The notes under the pieces are model-generated. The model was not told the DNA's origin. It saw only the letters and a program-made list of their open reading frames with translations, and made no database searches. 11,501 bases of DNA from Gracilaria caudata (lineage: Eukaryota > Rhodophyta > Florideophyceae > Gracilariales > Gracilariaceae). Location of the stretch: contig JASCIV010000834.1 in the NCBI GenBank assembly GCA_030374735.1, forward strand, positions 1 to 11,501. Reading direction: 5' to 3'. The position numbers were made by a program, and so were the translations under genes. How positions within the stretch are numbered: position 1 is the first letter of the stretch; each line of letters opens with the position of its first letter. Shown here in pieces: positions 8,207-11,501 of this stretch.

Positions 8207-8301
8207 AATGAACTAGATGCTCAGAAAGAAGGAGCGTGATTAATATTGAAAAAATATGGAGTTTGAATACCTCGACAAAAACAGTTGGCGACTAGAGTAT
8301 G
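8207..8301. other. Junction between integrase fossil and unit D
   Basis: AT-rich stretch that may be the worn end of the element. No terminal repeat or gene can be supported. Similarity to the 3' flank of copy C begins at about 8302. Confidence 0.3.
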
Positions 8302-8515
8302 GCAGTAGCTGACTTGGCGGGAGTCGTGAAATTAATGCAAGTTTACAAATTAGTCTAAAGTCAAACAGAGCAGATGGAAGAACACAACACATTGCAATAG
8401 CAAGACGAATTCATATCTGAAAAAGAAGCAGAAGTTACAGCATCATCCGTTTTGACATTCATTCGTTCCAAGTAAGGCTTAGCTTCTTTATCCAACTGAA
8501 GTCGAGTTCTCAGGC
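8302..8515. repeat. 3' flank shared by copies C and D (D side)
   Basis: Aligns with 5465-5650 (see shared attaatgcaagtttacaaat at 8332-8351 and catcatccgttttgacattc near 8440). On the gene strand this DNA lies after the stop codon. In copy D it also covers sequence that would be the last codons in copy C, because D stops earlier (TAG 8516-8518). Confidence 0.85.
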
Positions 8516-9145
8516 CTAACCCCTCGGCCTCGGCATCCTCCATAACGCGTGCAAGCGCGCACAACCCTCTTCAGCCTCATCCACAGTCTGCACAACCACA
8601 AACCCCCTCGCCTTGTAGAACGGCAAGTGAGCCGCCGTACAGCACTCCAAGTACGCCGCCAGCCCTTTCTCATCGCACCACAACAACGTCTGTGCCAAAC
8701 TCATCGTTTCAAACCGTTTTGGAGAACCTTTATCCGTGGTCACGATGCAAAGATGTACATGAGGCACATTTCCATTTACTGCTACCTCTGGCCGCTTCAT
8801 AGCTGCCGCTGGAGTTGGAAAAGGCGGTGCGAACACACTAAGCGCGCGACGTACTTGGTGGAACAAATGCTTCCACTTGCCACTGTGGCCCATCACCACG
8901 ATGTACTGGTCCTTATCTGCGTTTTGCACTGCGTTGTGCAGCTGTTGGCCGGGGAATTGCACATGGTGCATGCCACGGCTGTACCAGAGACAATGGTCAA
9001 ACGGTTCGCGGTGCTGCTTGTTCATGAGGAACTGAATGACGGGGTCGTCCAACTCTGCTCCCTGTTCGTCTTCAACGTCGCTGTGATTTCGCGGTGGTGC
9101 GCTTTGACGCGGGTCGGTAAGCTTTTGTGTGCGTGCAGAACTCAT
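8516..9145 (-). CDS. GNAT-like protein, copy D (209 aa)
   Basis: Third intact paralogue and the closest relative of copy C: same MSSARTQKLT start, same linker type and shared 3' flank. Landmarks are DPVIQFL (34-40), PHVHL (128-132), R144-F-E-T-M-S149 in place of the acetyl-CoA pyrophosphate loop, YLE (165-167) and PFYKARGF (175-182). Between residues 128 and 205 it differs from copy C only at 141 (Ser for Ala) and at residue 206 onward. It ends four residues after RMP (RPRG, then TAG), so it lacks both the 18-residue tail of C and the 38-residue tail of B. The tail is thus not needed for the fold, or D is a shortened product. ATG at 9145 is in the conserved place. No signal peptide or intron seen. 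Same functional reading as the other copies: GNAT fold likely, activity doubtful. Confidence 0.82.
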   Translation of the reverse strand: MSSARTQKLTDPRQSAPPRNHSDVEDEQGAELDDPVIQFLMNKQHREPFDHCLWYSRGMHHVQFPGQQLHNAVQNADKDQYIVVMGHSGKWKHLFHQVRRALSVFAPPFPTPAAAMKRPEVAVNGNVPHVHLCIVTTDKGSPKRFETMSLAQTLLWCDEKGLAAYLECCTAAHLPFYKARGFVVVQTVDEAEEGCARLHALWRMPRPRG

Positions 9146-9202
9146 TCTTTTTGCGAAGGTTTTTGTCGCTGCGCGTCTTTCAGCGTGAAGTCGGCGAGCG
9201 TG

Positions 9203-9283
9203 GGTGATAGGGACAGAGGCGCGGTGTCGTCGACGACAACGTGCCGCATGGCGGGAAAGACGGAGGCTGTGGTGAATTTGTAC
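9203..9283 (-). promoter_or_regulatory. Conserved block upstream of copy D
   Basis: Shares gggtgatagggacag (9204-9218) with the B block and gctgtggtgaatttgtac (9266-9283) with the C block. On the gene strand the latter contains a TTGTACAAATTCACC core about 125-140 bases upstream of ATG. Beyond about 9290 no similarity to the other units remains, so this marks the end of the duplicated segment. Confidence 0.45.
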
Positions 9284-9627
9284 AAGATGTGCAAGAGAGG
9301 TCTCGCTGCGAAGGTATGTCCAGAGGGGACAGTGGCGACGTCGTGCTGCCCACTGAGCACTCGGCGAGCTTCCTTCTTGGAGGCATATGTGCTTGGCGCT
9401 AACTCACCCGACGTAGTCGGTTTGACGGCTGCCGTGCTGTAAGCAACGCCTGGCGCATTGACAATTGACAGCGAATTACTCCAACTGATCGCCAGGTAAT
9501 TGCCTGTTGACAAAGGCAACAACGCACACGCTTGCCACATGCGAATTTCCGTTGACACCAAGTCATCGTGACAAGATGTCAGAACAATTCTCGTCAATCC
9601 GCAAGTTCTGTGTCGGTCAACCAATTG
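9284..9627. other. Spacer between copy D and the secreted-protein gene
   Basis: The two genes are divergently transcribed, so this stretch and its neighbours must hold both promoters. A minus-strand open frame runs across it (9142-9624) and overlaps the start of copy D by a few bases. I do not support it as a gene, because the same frame is broken upstream of copy C. Confidence 0.4.
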
Positions 9628-10071
9628 ATGCTTGAGGAAAACAATTGTGCTCCATGTATCTCCGAGCTCTTACTTCCTCAGAGCCATCATGCGCTCTTTC
9701 TCCGCTCAGCAATGAGCGCTTCTCGTCCGCAGCGCGAGTGCCGCCACCAACACGGGCGAACATGGCCCTTGGAAGCAAGAGCTACCAACAGACCACTCGT
9801 GGCCTCTCAACTCCAAAGCTTCAGTCGCGAGACTAGCGAAGGGGAACGACCACAGCCGTTCCGCAGCTTACCCTCGTCTCATGACTGGACAGCTATGCTT
9901 AGTATCTGCCACAGCCCATTCAAAGGCTCACAATCTCCAATCTCTCGAACCGTCAAATCCTTACTCCAGTATCTCCCACGCTCACACTGCAGCCAACATC
10001 ATCCAACACATTCGCACTCTGCCAAGCCTCTTCCAGCTTCCGCACGCAAGTTGTCCCTCTCACAACTTCCA
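9628..10071 (+). promoter_or_regulatory. C-rich, G-poor leader/promoter of the secreted-protein gene
   Basis: Upstream of the ATG at 10072 the plus strand becomes rich in C, A and T and poor in G; for example, 9961-10020 has 25 C and 5 G. Such pyrimidine-rich leaders are common just before the start codons of strongly expressed genes in many fungi and some protists. The frame of the downstream gene stays open through it (first ATG at 9628), but the translation is low-complexity and Ser/His/Gln-rich. It would bury the signal peptide inside the protein, so I treat it as untranslated. Confidence 0.4.
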
Positions 10072-10818
10072 ATGTCACGCTCCTCACTCGCTGTTCTCGC
10101 CACTTTCGCGGCGCTCTTCGAGCTCGTCGCTGCCACCACCCACCCTCCCAACACCGTCGAACTCTCGCGCGTTATCGGAATCGCATCTCGTAACGCCTAC
10201 GCCCTCATTTGCAAGCGCGATCCGCGCATCGCCAACGCTTTCGTGTTCACCGACGCCCCGCCACCACCACTCGACACAGCCGGCAGAAGCAACGCCACCG
10301 TGCACTGCATCGCCCGCGTGCACCAAGCACTCACTGCCAACTGCTCGCACCTCAACGCAACACAATTCGAGCACTACGCGAAGCCCGTCCTAGACGAGTG
10401 CGTGCACCGTCCGCAACTTTCCGCCGCGGACGCGAGTGATACGCGTGCGTTCACGTTTGACCGCACGAACTGTTCGTCCAAGCTGGCGTGGTCAAGCAAC
10501 GCCGTGCAGTCCACCGTGTCGTTCGTGTGCGAGTGTGCACAGTTTGCGTTTTATGAGGTCAATCCTGGGTGGGCGCGCTTTTTCCTGGACGGAAGCGAGG
10601 CGGACACGGCGGAGGAGCTGGCGGCTATGAGAGGCTGTGCGATAGAGGCCGAGGAGCGTATGGGTGAGCTTTGCCTGCGGAGGCCGGGCGACTACGATGT
10701 GTTGGGCTTGCAGGTGCTGCAGACGTGCTGCAAGCGCGTGCATGCTGCATCGGGGCGCAAGTTTGAGTGCGCGGCTGTTGTTCCGGACGATCTGAGCGGG
10801 TTAAAGTATGAGTTTTAG
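10072..10818 (+). CDS. Secreted cysteine-rich protein, unknown family (248 aa)
   Basis: I do not recognise this family. Residues 1-22 look like a signal peptide: a short basic start (MSRSS), a hydrophobic core of Leu/Ala/Val/Phe, and a likely cleavage after VAA or nearby. The mature part has 12 Cys (47, 79, 91, 110, 134, 153, 155, 189, 201, 219, 220, 233), enough for six disulphides. It has four N-glycosylation sequons (Asn 74, 90, 95, 133) and a Pro run at 63-66. No transmembrane segment or GPI signal follows, so an extracellular or vacuolar soluble protein is likely. I chose ATG 10072 because it puts the signal peptide at the N-terminus. The coding strand switches from C-rich to G-rich at about 10430 (60-base samples: 10141-10200 has 25 C and 10 G; 10621-10680 has 27 G and 11 C). 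It is divergent from copy D, about 930 bases away. Roles such as wall protein, elicitor-like protein or carbohydrate binder are only guesses. Confidence 0.8.
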   Translation: MSRSSLAVLATFAALFELVAATTHPPNTVELSRVIGIASRNAYALICKRDPRIANAFVFTDAPPPPLDTAGRSNATVHCIARVHQALTANCSHLNATQFEHYAKPVLDECVHRPQLSAADASDTRAFTFDRTNCSSKLAWSSNAVQSTVSFVCECAQFAFYEVNPGWARFFLDGSEADTAEELAAMRGCAIEAEERMGELCLRRPGDYDVLGLQVLQTCCKRVHAASGRKFECAAVVPDDLSGLKYEF

Positions 10819-11379
10819 GAGGGCGGGGATGGGAGCGTCATTTTGTTCACCGCTGTAGCGCTGGAGGCGTGTGTTCATCAGCGTGGTGGAGGTATACGTT
10901 GCTTCCTCTGTGATCTACTAGAGCGGAGTTGATCTAAGATGCAGCGAATGTAATCCACTTCATCAGCCTTTCGAGAAGCAAGCTTCTCCAAAAAAAGTAC
11001 GCCAAGCTCTTATTGCGCTTTTCTTTTCAAAAGTACTCAAATTCACTTTCTTTCTACATATTCTGCAGTTTTGAATTCGTTTTATAGAAAAGTTTTCTTC
11101 ACCTTTGAACCATACACTTTCCGGGGGGGGAGGCTTGTGTACCGCGTAATCAAGACAAACTTCAACAGCAATGTTTACTGCGGGCCACAAACATTCCGTG
11201 GGCAGAGCGATCAGACCCGGGACGGTGATTAGCATCAACAGCGGCTCTTACGCAATATATTTGTTCCCCAAATGTCATCGCGCCACTTGGACAGATCTGC
11301 GTTTCGAGTGCAGCAGTTGTTGAGGAGTTCCACGCAAGAAGGTACTGTAGTGGGAAAGAAGGAGTAAAAGACAGGGCAC
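10819..11379. other. Gene-free region downstream of the secreted-protein gene
   Basis: This includes the 3' untranslated region of the gene ending at 10818. A TGTAA at about 10948-10952 could be a cleavage signal, but that is a common pentamer. A run of eight G lies near 11124-11131. A short ATG-started frame at 11171-11323 (50 codons, ending E-C-S-S-C) has no relative I know of and is not called. Confidence 0.4.
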
Positions 11380-11450
11380 AACCCAAGGCGGAATAAAGGT
11401 CTCTCTGATCTGTCTTCCTTGGGTTTCTTCCTCTAACTGATGGTTAGAGG
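11380..11450. other. Two adjacent hairpins next to an AATAAA
   Basis: The first stem pairs aacccaagg (11380-11388) with ccttgggtt (11417-11425), 9 bp with a 28-base loop. That loop contains AATAAA (11392-11397). The second stem pairs cctctaac (11430-11437) with gttagagg (11443-11450), 8 bp with a 5-base loop. A 3' end of a transcript or the edge of a retroelement LTR are both possible. The window ends 50 bases later, so this cannot be settled. Confidence 0.4.
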
Positions 11451-11501
11451 CTTTACTTATATCCGTGCCCAAGAACGTGCCTCACGAGAGCGCACTGTTC
11501 T

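Noticed and set aside
9142..9624. Minus-strand open frame of 160 codons whose stop overlaps the ATG of copy D
   Set aside because: The overlap looks like a translationally coupled pair, but this is not a bacterial context. The homologous frame upstream of copy C is broken by stops, and the product has no recognisable features.
9628..10071. N-terminal extension of the secreted protein
   Set aside because: The frame is open, but the translation is low-complexity and would place the signal peptide internally. The ATG at 10072 fits far better.
11171..11323. ATG-started frame of 50 codons ending in E-C-S-S-C
   Set aside because: Too short and without a known relative. A frame this long is expected by chance in a stretch of this composition.

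Overview
The window looks like nuclear DNA of a eukaryotic microbe with mostly intron-free genes. No bacterial signature is present: no operons, ribosome-binding sites or divergent prokaryotic promoters. Four uninterrupted reading frames, GC-rich and starting with ATG, sit in AT-richer, repeat-laden spacers. A decayed Ty3/gypsy-type integrase lies among them, and one gene encodes a secreted, cysteine-rich, N-glycosylation-sequon-bearing protein. Red algae, oomycetes and other stramenopiles would fit; the sequence alone does not decide.

Layout. (1) 378-3985 holds two head-to-tail copies of one segment. The first copy (A, about 378-1510) has lost its gene and keeps only the flanks and a broken C-terminal tail. 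The second (B, about 1570-3985) has an intact minus-strand gene at 1788-2513. (2) 3990-5460 is gene-free. It has a MITE-like inverted repeat, a 13-bp tandem repeat and a cluster of TGACGT hexamers. (3) 5465-6850 is unit C with an intact minus-strand gene (5651-6322). (4) 7062-8206 is a plus-strand integrase fossil broken by frameshifts and stops. (5) 8302-9283 is unit D with the third intact minus-strand gene (8516-9145). (6) 9284-10071 is spacer and then a C-rich leader. (7) 10072-10818 is a plus-strand gene for a secreted Cys-rich protein with no family I recognise. (8) The last 680 bases hold no convincing gene, only two hairpins near an AATAAA.

The three minus-strand genes are paralogues of 209-241 aa. 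Their C-terminal half reads as the acetyl-CoA-binding part of a GNAT acetyltransferase (PHxHL strand, YLE strand, PFYKARGF signature). The pyrophosphate-binding loop, normally Q/R-x-x-G-x-G/A, reads R-F-E-T-M-S in all three. The family is therefore best described as a tandemly amplified, unusual GNAT or GNAT-like pseudoenzyme. The copies agree almost perfectly from about residue 128 to 205, differ in a middle linker, and end in different tails. A fourth copy died by an internal deletion. The array thus records gene birth, tail replacement, gene death and retroelement insertion in about 9 kb. A functional link between this family and the secreted protein is not shown by the sequence.
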